This document shows, piece after piece, positions 11,445 through 23,266 of a stretch of 64,000 bases of DNA (the stretch's first letter is position 1; every line of letters begins with the position of its first letter). Position numbers and translations under genes: made by a program. Origin of the DNA: Cytidiella melzeri (taxonomy: Eukaryota; Basidiomycota; Agaricomycetes; Polyporales; Irpicaceae); assembly GCA_022592445.1 (NCBI GenBank), contig JABYQR010000132.1, positions 46,903-110,902 on the forward strand, given 5' to 3'. Under the pieces are notes generated by a model that was not told where the DNA came from, ran no database searches, and saw only the letters and a list, made by a program, of their open reading frames with translations.

Positions 11445-12789
11445 ATGACTATCTTCAGCACAATACTTCCCGACTTTGTCAACCACACCCTCAATTGTGC
11501 AACCATTCAACTTCGACTGCTCCGACGAATAGGCACTGGTGCATACGGAATCGTGTACCTTGCTCAAGACCTTGCTACACCGGCAAGCAACCCAAGATTC
11601 TACGCAGTCAAATGCATGCTCAAGTTCGAGCGAGGCTCGGAGCTTGAGGCTGCTCAGAAGCGCGAGATCGCATATCACAGCTCTTTGACCCACCACCCGA
11701 ACATCACAACGCTACACTGCGTCATCGAGGAGCAACACTACGTCTACATGCTCATGGACTATTACGAAGGCGGAGATCTCTTCTCTGCTGTCGTTGAACG
11801 CCGCAGGTTCGCTGGAAACGACGCCATGGTCAAGGTGGGATTCGTAGAGCTTTTGGATGCTGTTCAGGCATGCCATGTCCAAGGGATCTTTCATCGAGAC
11901 CTCAAGCCGGAGAATGTCCTGTGCTCTGCCAGCGACGGTCGCCTCTTCCTATCAGATTTTGGTTTGGCAACGCAGTTGGAACAAAGCAACGGTTTCCGAT
12001 GTGGAAGTCCCCATTATATGAGCCCAGGTCAGTGTCAAGTCCATCATTGAGCACATGCAGCCATACTCATTATGAGACTTCGCAGAGTGCATCGGGACAG
12101 ATCAACTTGTATCATATTCCACTCGCCAGTCTGACGTATGGTCGCTGGGGGTAATTCTGGTGAACATGATGACCGGTCAAAGTCCGTGGGGCATCGCCAC
12201 AAGCGAAGATAGCGGATACTGGATGTACCTTCACGACAGCGCGGAGTTTTTGCGCCAAGTCTTGCCCATGATTTCGCGCGAAGCCGCTGCGATTCTGGGG
12301 AGAATCTTCGACCCAAATCCTTCTACTCGTGTGTCGATACCCGAGCTGCGAGAGATGATCTTGACCGCGACAACATTGTTTGCGTCCGGAGACGAACGCT
12401 CGGAAGGGCTTGGGCATACCTCTGAAAGCTTCCCGATTACGGTGGAGGACAATACCATGATGGACGTCACCTTCGATTCACCTTGCGCAAACAATTCGAA
12501 TACCACCGCTGCCTTTGTTTCCATCCACATCGTCACAAGCAGCGAATTTGTGTGCGGCGCGGATAGTTCTCCAACAGCTGGCGTAGACCGCCAATTCCTC
12601 AGATCAGACGTCACCATGAATTGGCCTCCTGTCTATTCCAATCCGGCGCTGGCAGCTGTGAAGCAAGAAAGGGCAGCGATTTGGGGGTCAAGGAAGCGTG
12701 CGAGGGGAACAAGCCTGCGGGAAGGCAGGGTGGCAAAGAAAATGTATAGTTTTGTGGGGGCTTTTCACAGGATGACAGCCCGGGCATGA
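11445..12789 (+). CDS. Serine/threonine protein kinase, Ran1/Vhs1-like
   Basis: A protein kinase with all catalytic motifs: glycine loop GTGAYG near residue 29, lysine in YAVKCM, catalytic loop HRDLKPEN, DFG, and SPECIG after the intron in place of the usual APE. One intron at 12028-12085 (GTCAGT to CGCAG) joins SP to EC in frame. The kinase domain nearly fills the first 290 residues; the C-terminal 140 residues look disordered. The GCGS-like stretch after DFGLAT (here CGSPHYMSP) and the layout resemble the fungal Ran1/Pat1, Sks1 and Vhs1 group, which respond to nutrients and control meiosis or metabolism. Assignment to one member is not possible. It stands between two thioesterase genes but reads in the opposite direction. 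Confidence 0.88.
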
Positions 12790-12864
12790 GAAGAGTGTAA
12801 TAAAAACATTGTACAACACCTATAAATATGTTATAATCTCCCAACAACAAATCCTAGTGGTGTT

Positions 12865-13621
12865 CTATAGCTTCGAGCCAGATGGTACCATTTTGACATG
12901 CGTTCCAGTTGCTACTAAACGATTACGCGAATTCTCGTAAATCTGTTTTTGTTGTTAGATCCACAGCACGCCGAGTGCACAGAATAATGTTACCTCTGCT
13001 CTTGCGGTTCTGGTTCGTGAACCGTATGCGATTGTAGTGCTCACAATCTTGATTTGAGTACCCCTGCGAAGGAATTCATACAGATTTAACAACCCAACTC
13101 AAAATTTGTTCTGGATGATACTCACAAAGGTGCCGGTGTGTGAAACGTGGTATTCAGCGCAACTGACACATGTATGTCTTCCCCCGGTGAGATGTATTGC
13201 GAGAGCAGAGCAATTGCCATAGAGGTGCATCTGCGACGCCATTGCATCAAAGATTCGGTCCTTTACGAGACGGTCTACGTACTGGTCGACCAGCGCCGCA
13301 GTGCATCCACCATGTAAACTCCCTATGGCATTGCAGAGATCTGCCACCATCAGGATTACGTTCGTCAGCACGATGTTGCACTACAGCAAACTCAAGCGGC
13401 GCACCTTCCGTTACATCCAACTCGAACACCATCTTGGCCTTCTTCCTGTCGTCGACCTCTGACACATTCATCTCTACTGCCACAAGCCTCTGCACCATAT
13501 CGTTTCCGAAGTAGTGAGTGTCGCACATGAAATTAGACCATTTGGCCATTGCGTTTCTTGCGTCGTCAGAAACATTGCCTCGGACATTGAGGAGGGACGT
13601 GGCGATTGACCTTCCAGCCAT
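12865..13621 (-). CDS. Hotdog-fold acyl-CoA thioesterase, copy B, peroxisomal (ends SKL)
   Basis: Second member of the thioesterase set. Five exons: 13405-13621, 13283-13340, 13126-13230, 12994-13063 and 12865-12942, 175 residues in total. Exon 2 carries the family active-site segment GSLHGGCTAALVDQ; exon 3 continues CTSMAIALL and VSVALNTTFHTPAPL, and exon 4 GTQIKIVSTTIAYG, all normal for hotdog thioesterases. The last residues are GSKL with SKL, the canonical type 1 peroxisome signal. Of the three copies this one looks most complete and likely active. Its stop codon is 75 bp from the stop of the converging kinase gene. Confidence 0.87.
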
Positions 13622-14407
13622 GTTCAGGACGTGCCGCCGTGAGTTTTGGAGAGAATGTCGGGTGCTGCGGCATTGCCAGAATCCCGTATATACCCCATGA
13701 TGAAGCGAGATCGATCCTGAGAATAATGCTGTGAGAATGCTACTGAACTATTATACAGTACGAAAGAGTGCAAGACATTGCCGAACACGGCCAAGGGTGA
13801 CAGCTCGGCGCTCCAAGCCTCCGAGTTGTTTGATCCGCTGTGCTGATTCCTCAATGACTGCATTCTTTGAAGATGTATCATAGTCAAAACTAACTGAGAA
13901 CGAGCTGGCAACTGCGCTGGAATACAAGTGTCCTGATACAGACTGGAACTTCTCGTTTATTCTTGGCCTCACCATCAGGAGGTAGTCAGTATTCGCAGAT
14001 TTCGGGCAAACTTGTGCAATTTTAGACGAAAATAGGGGAGCCTCGGACTCCCTGCTTGCTTTAGATATCAGGGTTGTACCAAATACAGTGTACGGGGATT
14101 TTTGAGAGTGCCACGCCGCGGCACTCGAGATTAGGGGGACAAGACGCTATTCACGACACTAGATTAGCTCCGATGTATAGAGCTCATGTCAGAGTATCAC
14201 GATCAGGGTGTTTCGCAAGTGACCGAGCGTTTCCTCAAAATCTCCAAGGTCGTAGTACCGCGGGGCTGAGAACTGAAAACCAAGGGTTTAAGATGTTATA
14301 AATAGCGTGGATATAGTGTTGGAAGGGTTCGTGTGCGCGCGGCCAAAGCGAAGATAGTTCAAAACTGACTGATTGTTTTCCAACGCTTTCGAAGTACGCA
14401 GGTACTT
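13622..14407. other. Intergenic interval between thioesterase copies B and C
   Basis: No gene recognised in about 785 bp. A leftward open frame of about 74 residues (13751-13975) has no family resemblance and no start context I can support. The interval must contain the promoter of copy B and the 3' end of copy C. Confidence 0.4.
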
Positions 14408-15194
14408 TCAAAGCTTCGGGGGTGGGGAAGGCTGCATCTTCACATGCACGCCGGTGGCCACTAGACGTCCGAGTGTTTTATCGTAGATCTGTTTCTGGTC
14501 GTCAGAAAAGGTTTAGAGGCGGATGAACAAAAAATCTCACTTCAGCTTTTGCAGTCATAGTCCGAGCTCCAAAAGCTACTGTAGTACACACGATCTTCAA
14601 GCGAGAGCCCCTGTATACAGACCGATGAGCCTACACGATCCTTCACCCCCAAACAAGAATGACGACTTACAACGGAGCAGGAGAGTGATATGTAGTATTA
14701 AGAGCAAGAGAAACATGGTTGCGTGTCTGAGGCGAGACGTAAAACGCCAGGAGACTGACCGTCAAGGATGTGCATCTGCATGGAATGTGTGAGGAGGTTT
14801 CCGACATAGCGCGCCACGAACGACTTACATGTCAATCAGAGTTGCCGAGCAACCCCCGTGCACATTGAGCAAGGCGTTGCACATATCTAAGGCAGATCAT
14901 TATACGCGAATGACAAGACGAATCCTATTTGCATTACTGACCTTCTTGCACATCCAGCTCGAACACTATCCGGGCCTGTTTCTTTCGGGGTAGCTCAGGC
15001 ACGTCGAGGACATCAACATCCGTAGCCTCCATCCTCGACATGATAGGATATATGTACTGTTTCGTGCTTCCCTTTGACCCATACCATGTCGCTACACACA
15101 GCTTGGCCTCCGGGGATGCATTTCCGCGTGCTTGTCGTAAAGTTGTCGCGAGAGTGGTTGCTGCGAAACCGCTGGCATAGTCAGCGTCGCCCAT
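14408..15194 (-). CDS. Hotdog-fold acyl-CoA thioesterase, copy C (ends PKL)
   Basis: Third member of the set. Five exons: 14942-15194, 14829-14886, 14671-14775, 14541-14610 and 14408-14488, 188 residues. Exon 2 has the active-site segment NVHGGCSATLID, exon 3 CTSLTVSLLAF and VSLALNTTYHSPAPL, exon 4 GSRLKIVCTTVAFG. Exons 2, 3 and 4 match copy B base for base in length (58, 105, 70 nt). The protein ends SPPPKL; PKL is a weaker variant of the peroxisome signal, so targeting is less certain than for A and B. The acyl chain preferred by any of the three cannot be told from sequence. Confidence 0.86.
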
Positions 15195-15588
15195 TGCTAT
15201 GAGTGAGTGAGAGGGTTCAAGATGGGTTGGTCAAACGAATGCATGTGGAAAGTTGAAGAGTGAGGTAAATAGTAACCGGTGAAGTTCACCGCAACCGGTG
15301 CATAGCCAGGCTGATTTACACAGGCGCCGGCTTTACTAGGAACGTACACGGAAAAGGGTGACCGTGCTTAGAGGTGCTCGTAAGTATCTACTTCCCTGTC
15401 AAACAGACCTTTCTACGAAGAGTGCTGTGCACAGCAAGCTTTCCGACCGTAGCTGTCAAGTTAGCTTGAGGCGGTCAAGCAACATTGCTAGAGTTATCGA
15501 GATCATTCACAGTAGAGTAGAATACGCAGTCTTAACAAGTCGTGTAAAAGCGTAAACTTGAATGCCAAAGGGCAAACCGAATTCAGCT

Positions 15589-17605
15589 CTACTCCCGAGC
15601 AGTTTCAATATAGAAGGCATCGTCGGTCTTCTTCAAGTCTATACTTCCAGGGGTGACTGGAACAGTGTCTTCCTGGATCTCCCTCTCGACAAGCTCATTC
15701 TGCTTCTCCTGTACCTTTTCCTCAAACACTGCGATATAACACGTCAGTTATACGGATTACATGCTCGAGATATGCACACTCACGGAAAGCAAGCTCTTCG
15801 AGAGACTTTCCAGATGTCTCCGGGAACAGAAAGTACACGAAGACGACCTCAAACCCAAGGAATATGACATAACTGAGGTAGTACTTCCAACCTGCGTTCT
15901 TGATTCCGATGGGGTTGACAAACTGATTGAAGAATCCCGCACAGCGACCCCACCATTGAAATATCGAGATACCCTTGGCACGAATATGGAAGGGAAACAG
16001 CTCGACGAGGAAGGTATAGGTGAGTGCGTTGTAACCAATGTTGTATGCAGGGCTGTACAGGAAGATGAAGCTGGTAGTCCACGACATGAGTAACAGTGAT
16101 GGGTAAGAAGGTAAAGGTTTGGACTTACGCAATGACCGCGCGAGAAGCTGCCTGGCCTTCCGTGAGGGCATAACGTGCACTGGCAATGGTCCAGCCCGTA
16201 AAAATGAGCAGAAGAGAGCATGTGCAAATCAAGTAAGCCGTGCGGCGCTTCATCCGCGGGACATAGAGAGCCAGGAAAGTGGCATTAACGAAACCCCAGC
16301 AGGTTAGGCCAAGGTTGATCTCGCTCTTCACCCGGTTGTCATGAATCCCGACGTTGTCGAGGATTTTGGATAGGAAATAGCTAGGGTAATATTGCATGAG
16401 TATTCGCTGCTGCCAAAACCGCACAGAGACTTACGAGGTCAAGCCGTTCCCGGACCATTGCGTTGCAAGACCCAGGAAAGAGGCAATCAACATACGCTTG
16501 CGAAGACCAGGAGTGCTGAACAGGTCCTTCCAACCAATCTTCTCAGACTCCTTCTCAAGCGCGAGGGCGGTCTCAATCTCAGCGTACTCAGTCTTAACGA
16601 GTAACGAGTCGGCGTCACCCTCAGCGTGGTACTTGACCAAGATGGCAAATGCCTCCTCGCCGCGACCCTTGGAGATAAGCCATCTAAAAGTTGGTGAGCC
16701 TTCATAAATCTGAAGATCGTAAAAGCAACTAACAGACCTAGGAGACTCGGGCAAGAACCAGATGAAGGTGACCTGCAGTAAACTGGGGCAAATCTGAAGA
16801 AGAGAGGGTATACGCCATCCCCAAGTCGTCGACATGGCAAAGGTTCCGAGGGTGACTCCAGCAGCAACAATGGCACCTACAGACATAGTTGTCAGGAAGC
16901 AAGACCGACCAGGAAAGCAAAGGCCGCACCAATGAACCAAGACGCATTGAACAGGGAGCCGATGCGAGCACGTTCCTTGGGGTAGGAGAGCTCTCCGATC
17001 ATGGACGAAGCCGCGACGATAGCAAATGGAATACCAAAACCAAGCAAAAACCGCGCTATGACGAACATGGCAACTACGAGACTAGTCAGTGCGGTGTATA
17101 TTGAATCAGGAGCAACACGTACAGTTTTGCGCCGCCATTTGCAAGACAGCACCTACCACCATGATGGCGCTACCGAAGAGAATAGCCATACGTCGGCCCA
17201 GGCGATCCGAAACGAATGGAACGAAGGGCAGAGAGACGATTGAGCCGAGAGAATAGATGGCGGACATTAATCCCAGGATAGACGAATCAGGGTTGTGGAA
17301 GACTGTATACGGTTGTCAGCATTACATATAATCCAGTCATGCAACCTGCTTACATGACACCCAGGAATCTACGGCCTGTAGGCCGTTCATCATAGATGAA
17401 TCAAAGCTGGGAAAATAGTCGTGAGTCTCTGTTAGTGACACCTGGGTATACGCGACTCTCACCCGCTGGTCATCTCAATACCAATACATGTCGGAAACAT
17501 GACAAGGTACAACATCCGCAGGTTGCGCTTTTGATACCAAGGAACACGGTCCTCGGCGAGCATGCGGGCCATGATGGGATCGCTGGCGGCTGCGCTGACG
17601 GTCAT
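15589..17605 (-). CDS. Sugar transporter of the major facilitator superfamily
   Basis: A 12-helix proton-coupled or facilitative sugar transporter of the plasma membrane, of the fungal hexose/lactose permease type. The first exon starts at the ATG at 17605 (MTVSAAASDP) and ends in the first helix; further exons show SDRLGRRMAILFG (loop 2-3 signature), RFLLGFG, the PESPRWL signature after helix 6 with an intron beside it, FLVELFPFHIRAKG and PETSGKSLEEL (last loop). The tail is acidic and charged. At least eight short introns are needed. The sugar carried cannot be told; the lack of a close match to glucose transporter signatures and the ELFPFHIRAKG stretch suggest a lactose-permease-like group. 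Confidence 0.9.
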
Positions 17606-18743
17606 GATGGAGAGGGTTTCTGGGTAGATGGACAGGTTCTGGCAAACCTAAAGTATGGGGACGACGCGTCTGCTGTTTTATAGTCCATTTTGCTGCCTTG
17701 CAAGTTGTATGCCGCGCTTCCGACGCGTCAGATGCGGTCCTGGGGCTCCGGGGCGGACGTATTCGTCTATCCTCCTAGGTATCACCGCGACTTGGCATCT
17801 GTGGGATGTTGAGCGTTGCGCGGCCTGGAGTGTGAACAGGACTGCCGTAAGCACCTTGTAACAGCAATTGTCCGTTCTATGTTGTTCCTTTCATCCGAGT
17901 AGCGGCATGGCTGCTGCGCAGCACAAGATGTGCGATGAGCGTTGTCGGCATGCACATCGTAGACCCAAAGATCACCAGACGTAGCTCTTCGACACGAAGT
18001 GCCAAGACCTCGTTGTTTGAGGCCCTTGCTTGGGAACCAGATCACACGGGCGTGTGATACTTTTTAGCACACAACGACGGACAATTGTCGGATACAGAAG
18101 CACATCACTTGGAGAACGTGTGGGGCCCCATGGGACAAATTGCTGTACAAGTCAACGACGTTAGTGATTCACTTGATGGCTAAAATGAATTAGGTGTGGG
18201 CACATACCAAGCGTTTTGGGAAAGGCGGCTAGCAGATGGCATTTGTGGCGGCGAGGCACATTTCCGATGCTCGATGGTCAGGAACGCTCACTCTGCGACC
18301 CATCGCATGCCTCACAGCTGCAATCCGAGCAGGAGGTTGAGATGAAGACGCTCAGATATTACTCAGTCAGTGTCGGTGTTGGGCTTCGACGGTGCTTTTC
18401 ATGGCCCATGATTTCTACCCGCACGAGCTCTTGTCATTATTTCAAACCACAGCGAGCGAGAGGACACACCAGAAAGTGGTTCTCCCCTATTACGACTGTC
18501 GCATGCACCATTTGGTACCGTCCTGAATTTTGAGCAGTTGACCAGAAAGCAAAGAACGATCTTTGTGGCGTAGCGCTGGTCTGAGCAGGAGCGTGGGAAG
18601 TTGTCACGTGCTAATATTATGAATATGGGTCCAAATGTGACCGCGTCGCGTCTTTGCCTTGATCCTTCACCGACCAAGTTTCCTGTCACTCCCCCTGTTT
18701 GCTTGCTTCAGTGAACTCGTTTCTTTGTTATCCAGCATCTGCT
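17606..18743. other. Intergenic interval, promoters of transporter and NEDD8 genes
   Basis: About 1.1 kb with no supported gene. The short frames present have no recognisable domain. Because the flanking genes diverge, both promoters lie here; the length is unusually generous for this part of the window. Confidence 0.45.
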
Positions 18744-19233
18744 ATGCTCATCAAAGTCAAGGTGAGAAGACCAGCGACGCTAGTGGCCACATAAGCACTG
18801 ACAGCGTTTGCAGACACTCACAGGCAAGGAGGTAAGATCGGGCCGCAAGAAAATACCCAGCCTTCTCGCAGAGGATAATGCTGATTCAGGACTCGTTTTA
18901 CCGCACAGATCGAGCTTGATATAGACCTCGATGACAAAGTGTGTTCCAGTTCTTCCGAAGCGCCACTCACACCTGGATTACTCACCTTTTCTCGTTTCCT
19001 CGGCAGATCACACGTATCAAGGAGAAAGTAGAGGAGCAGTCCGGTGTACCACCACCGCAGCAGCGTTTGATTTTTGGTGGAAGACAGATGTGCGCGGATA
19101 TCTCAATGCACTTTTATCTCTCGAATTGACCACCTCTCTCATACGCAGGCAAGACGAGAAGACTGCGCGAGAGTTCGGTATCACCGCCGGTGCTGTGCTC
19201 CATCTAGTTCTTGCTTTGCGTGGTGGTCTATAG
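18744..19233 (+). CDS. RUB1: NEDD8 ubiquitin-like modifier
   Basis: NEDD8 (Rub1) is conjugated to cullins and activates cullin-RING ubiquitin ligases. Five tiny exons (18744-18761, 18814-18831, 18909-18938, 19007-19089, 19149-19233) give 77 residues. The sequence starts MLIKVKTLTGKEIELDI, has [20 protein letters not shown] and ends [10 protein letters not shown]. The start MLIKV and the ALRGG end separate it from ubiquitin (MQIFV, RLRGG). Only one residue follows the GG, so C-terminal processing would remove a single leucine. Exons of 18 and 30 nt explain why no long open frame is visible. Confidence 0.95.
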
Positions 19234-19438
19234 AATCAATACACAAGTTTCAAGAAACGCGGCTTCACGTGGAGATGAAAGAGAACATACTCGCAGATCA
19301 GTCCGATGTAGCCCCACATCCTTCGTGCGCTGTAAGATAGTCACATTCTAGATGTTTTGGGTTATGTTACGCTGTTCACTGTTACCCTCGGCTGTAGGGC
19401 TACAATAATGACACTATTCACTGTCTACACACGAGACG

Positions 19439-20475
19439 TCAATACTGTGAACTCGGCTCTGCCAGGCCGCCGACGATGTCGGCGCCAGGCAGCAGCCACC
19501 TGAACGTGATGCTCACGCGTATCGCACGCATTACCCACCGTCCCACCTCGGAATCGACGCTCTCCCGCACCCAGTCTTCCGTTCGACCATCGATGCCGTG
19601 AGTCCACCCATAGCGAACTTCGTCCGACATTACATAGACGCTCCCATGAGGCAAGAATACATCCCACACGGGCGACGGACTGCAGCTTGGACGATCAGGG
19701 TCTACCTCGTTCGAATGCACATTCGAGTCGACCTTCACGAACTGCATGACGCATCCGCTACCGAGGCTGACCCCAATAATGCCATCGCCGAACCGGTCCA
19801 ACAAGTCAATGTGAGGCGTAATGCCTTCACCTGGCTTGTAGAAGTTGATGATCACCTGCCGCGCGCGAGCCGGCGTGTCAGGAAGAGGGAAGAGCAGTTC
19901 ATGCGTCGTCTTGGGCAGAATGGGGTGGAGACTTGTCGAGAGAACCGCGAGCAAGTCTTTCAAGAAGCCTGGTATGCTCGAGCCTGCCTCCGGCGGAGGG
20001 GGTGCCGCTGGAATAATGGTATGACGTTGAAACTCAAGCTGATGCGCAACGCAGGATGACACATACCACCTTCGCTCTTCATTAACACCCGCTCAAACAG
20101 CATAACTTGGTTAACAGCCTCCTCTTGAAAGTATGTGTCTATGCACTTCTGCAGAAGGCTCTCTGCTAGCTCGTCCGGGAGCAGAGTGAAGGGGTCAAAA
20201 TGCAAGCCAGAAATTGGTGGCGCAGCTCTTCGTGCTGGGGTGAGATCCGAAGGTGGTGGGGGTTCGGTATAGGTGGCCACCACGGTGTGGTCCTGATCAT
20301 TTGGTGTGTTGTTTGGGGACTCTGACATGGGCTCGTCAAAGAGAGAGTCGGTGTCAAACAATGAGTCCGTGTCTGAATCCAGGTCGATGGGCGTTGGAAG
20401 TGCGTTTTCCAACAGTGATGATTGTTCGAAGGCCTTCAGCGAGGCTTCGTCCGTCACTATCCTCAACCTGGGCAT
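19439..20475 (-). CDS. AlkB-like 2-oxoglutarate/Fe(II) dioxygenase
   Basis: An AlkB family enzyme that would use Fe(II), oxygen and 2-oxoglutarate to demethylate nucleic acid or protein. Two exons: 20475 down to 20067 and 20007 down to 19439. The first has a disordered acidic part and then ISGLHFDPFTLLPDELAESLL. The second has the iron site H-x-D in ITPHIDLLDRFGD, LPHGSVYVMSDEVRYGWTHGI with the second histidine, and the 2-oxoglutarate arginines in RVSITFRW. The longer open frame to 20568 begins with GTG, so I take the ATG at 20475 (MPRLRIV). It resembles the ALKBH8-type layout around HxD, but has no tRNA methyltransferase domain. Substrate unknown. Confidence 0.87.
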
Positions 20476-20912
20476 AGGCACGGAATTGGGTTGTTGAACA
20501 GCTGGCTGTATGAGCGATGAGCTGCCAGTGTGTGTTGTTAGAGATGGATTACACGTGGCAGGACCCACATTTTACCTGACAGCACAGGCGTTTGTTACGC
20601 AACAGTGGGAGATGGCAGTGCTTCACTTTCACTGTGTAGACTGAAGGTGCGACGATGGGAGGATCAAGCTCCAAGTTGTTCAAGTTGTTTCTGGCAGAAC
20701 AATGGCCGCTCACTGTGTTCTATCTCACCTGCTAAATAGAGCAGTGCCATCAATTCTCAACTCTCCAATAACTCTAGCGACAAACTTATACAAAGGACAC
20801 AATGTGGAGCGGAAAACAGGCAATTTCAACATATGGATCCTTGCACGGCGGTTTTAGCGTGTATGCGAACCACTATATGCTCCAACTAACATAAGGAACT
20901 ATCCGAGTTCAC

Positions 20913-22178
20913 CTAATGTGTCGGATCTCTCTGAGCGACTCCAACCTTCTTCTCGCCTTGATTGACTAAAGAAAATGGACCTCGGTTGAAAACTCATGCA
21001 TCCAAAAAAGCAAGATTACTCACAAACAACATACACGCTCTTCAAAAATACATCGCCGAATATGTCGAACTTCTGGTCACCACGACTTTGTATCCCTCCC
21101 AGCGTATATCCATGGTCTGCGGGTCCGTATCCGAAATCTTCCTCGTGTATAATAAACAGGTAATCCCCAACCGCGAAGGATACTTCAGGAATGCGAGCGT
21201 TACTGGGGTATTTCCATCCGCCTTCCTGGTCGTCATATACGGCACCGTCAATTTCATCTAAATCTTCGACTCAATGTGCTATCGCTGAGAGGCTCGTAGA
21301 GGTCGTACCATAAATTTCCTTCAAAACGTCATCATCCACCAAAAGGAGTGAAGTCCCTGTGTCTAGTATTGCCGTGTTCCTCCTCCGTTCGGTAAGGTGT
21401 CCATTGACTGTATATGACTGGGATTCGACTTGCCAAAATCCCTGTGAGCTACTTAAATCAGCGCGACAGACGTGGATAGCTCACAGCTACGGCTCGTACT
21501 TGTCGACGTCAGTGTAGTGAAGGTGGTGGGAGGTTACACTGTAATCAATGTGTCCTGTGAATGCGTTAACGAGAGCAGGACTGATGGCTACTTCAACGAC
21601 TCACCAAAGGAGTAGAAACCAGATTCTTGTCCTTTCCCCAGTTTGACCGTGAACAGAGGTTCGGAGATAACCTTCTGGTCAATCATATTTTGCATTGGGG
21701 TCTTCACCTTATGCGGCTCGACCGTGTTGAGCATAGGCCATGCAAGGCCCAACAGCCCATCGTTTCCTCCGTCCTGCAGGAAACTAGAACTCAACTCCCT
21801 CGCACACTCTACGGCTTGGTATGGGATTGTGACTCCAGCCACTGAGACAACATCGACGTAGACGTCCCCTGATGCCGATGATCCATCGCCGTATGAGATA
21901 TTCCAGGTGCCCGGTGCTCTCTCCGCGGTTTTGGACTTGCGCGGATTGTAGATGTCGTGAGTATTGAAGTATTTTGACGCATGGGAAAGCTCTGATGACC
22001 AAATCCACAGGTCGGATGAGCCAGTGTCGAAGTCGAGTTTCGCGATAACACCTGGTGTACCGATCTTGACAGGAACAACGTATTCCGAGCTATAAAGTAT
22101 GAATGTCAGCGCCGTATACACCACTCCGCAAGAACGTCTTACTCTAGAGCAGGTCGCGTTAACCACTTTATATAGCAT
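20913..22178 (-). CDS. Aspartic protease (pepsin family A1), 5' end uncertain
   Basis: A secreted or vacuolar pepsin-like protease. The core exon starts at 22089 with SEYVVPVKIGTP and shows the first catalytic motif DFDTGSSDLW and ISYGDGSSASG. Further exons read HIDYSVTSHHLHYTDVDKYEP, then SQGFWQVESQSYTVNG with the second motif LDTGTSLLLVDDD, then IFGDVFLKSVYVV and a last exon FNQGEKKVGVAQR, ending at 20913. The usual cysteine pair of the C-terminal lobe is not seen. I could not find the signal peptide: an open stretch at 22190-22600 (with ARRYGFECGRYAG) might be the propeptide but does not join in frame with a good splice site. The ATG at 22178 is only a limit. Confidence 0.8.
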
Positions 22179-23266
22179 TCACGATGGATCACGCACCATG
22201 CTGAACCGATTCAGCCGGTACCTCATGGTCCACTTCCCGGTTTTTAGACCCCTTGATTTTCACCACGACGTCGTTTCTCTTGCAGAAACCGGCGTACCTG
22301 CCGCACTCGAAGCCATACCTGCGAGCTGCACGAGCGTACGCAGAGTAGAACGTCGGACGGGTGTGCTTGTAGCAGTGTGGACGTACGAGGTGATGCATCC
22401 TCTTCTCTATATACCGGACTTCTTCCAATTCATCCATATTGTCTGACACGACCGGGTCTCTAGATCTAGCGTGGTGTTTAGTAGCGTGCTGTTGATGCTT
22501 CGAATGCATACAGCCCATCGTCCCCCGCCTTTTGGCGGAAAGGATACGTCCAAGGGCGTCGTAGACGTGAGTGGGAGGATTCGAGATGGACCTTGAGAGC
22601 AATGGTCACGGTCAGATGCCAAACAAATGATAGTCGCTGTAGTGCGCCGAATCTCGGCGCCGGAGGACAACGCAATTCAAGACAGTACAGGCATCATCGA
22701 GCCTTCCTCGACCTCGTCCCTAGCAGTTCATGACATCCAACTTGTTACCGGACTGGCAAGCGAGTGTATCAGCCGCCATTGACAATCCTCGGGCAACATG
22801 CTGACGATGGGTAAGTATTCCACGTACCATGTGCCGCCGGAAGTTTGGCGGTGATGTCCAGACGCATCGCTGAGGATTCTGCCAGTACAAATAGATAGTA
22901 CTCAAGGCCACACATAGTATGCCGTGTTGCACGGATTGTCGCGGACAAGAACATGGAGAGAGACGTGAATAGAGTGGCAGTGGCAGAAAGGCGCACAAGC
23001 AGACGCCTCCATTGAGATATGATATTGAGCGATATAGCAGATAATATTCCTCACACGCACTAGAATCGTAGCCATACAACTTGCCCTCTTCCCTAAGCAA
23101 GGCTAGGTGCAGACCAGCTGGGGTTTTTCTGGTGGTCCGATGCAAAGCTTTGCCACGCCGGACACAACACGTGGCGCACAGACAAGGGTCTCTAAAAGAC
23201 ATCATCACAAGCAAGTTGAAAGAATGAAAGCACACCACTGATCGTGCACCAGAAATGACGACTCGC
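22179..23266. other. Interval upstream of the aspartic protease, no resolved gene
   Basis: This probably contains the missing first exons of the protease and its promoter. A long leftward frame (22720-23640) overlaps the last exon of SAP18 in another frame and is not credible as a gene. No other domain is seen. Confidence 0.4.

Noticed and set aside
14235..14407. C-terminal extension of thioesterase copy C
   Set aside because: A first reading with one extra C in the run at 14418-14422 continued past the stop. On recounting the run has five C (minus strand), giving the stop TGA at 14408 and the end PKL.
20476..20568. Longer N-terminus of the AlkB-like protein
   Set aside because: The extended frame would have to start with GTG at 20568, which is not used as a start in this setting; the ATG at 20475 is the first in frame.
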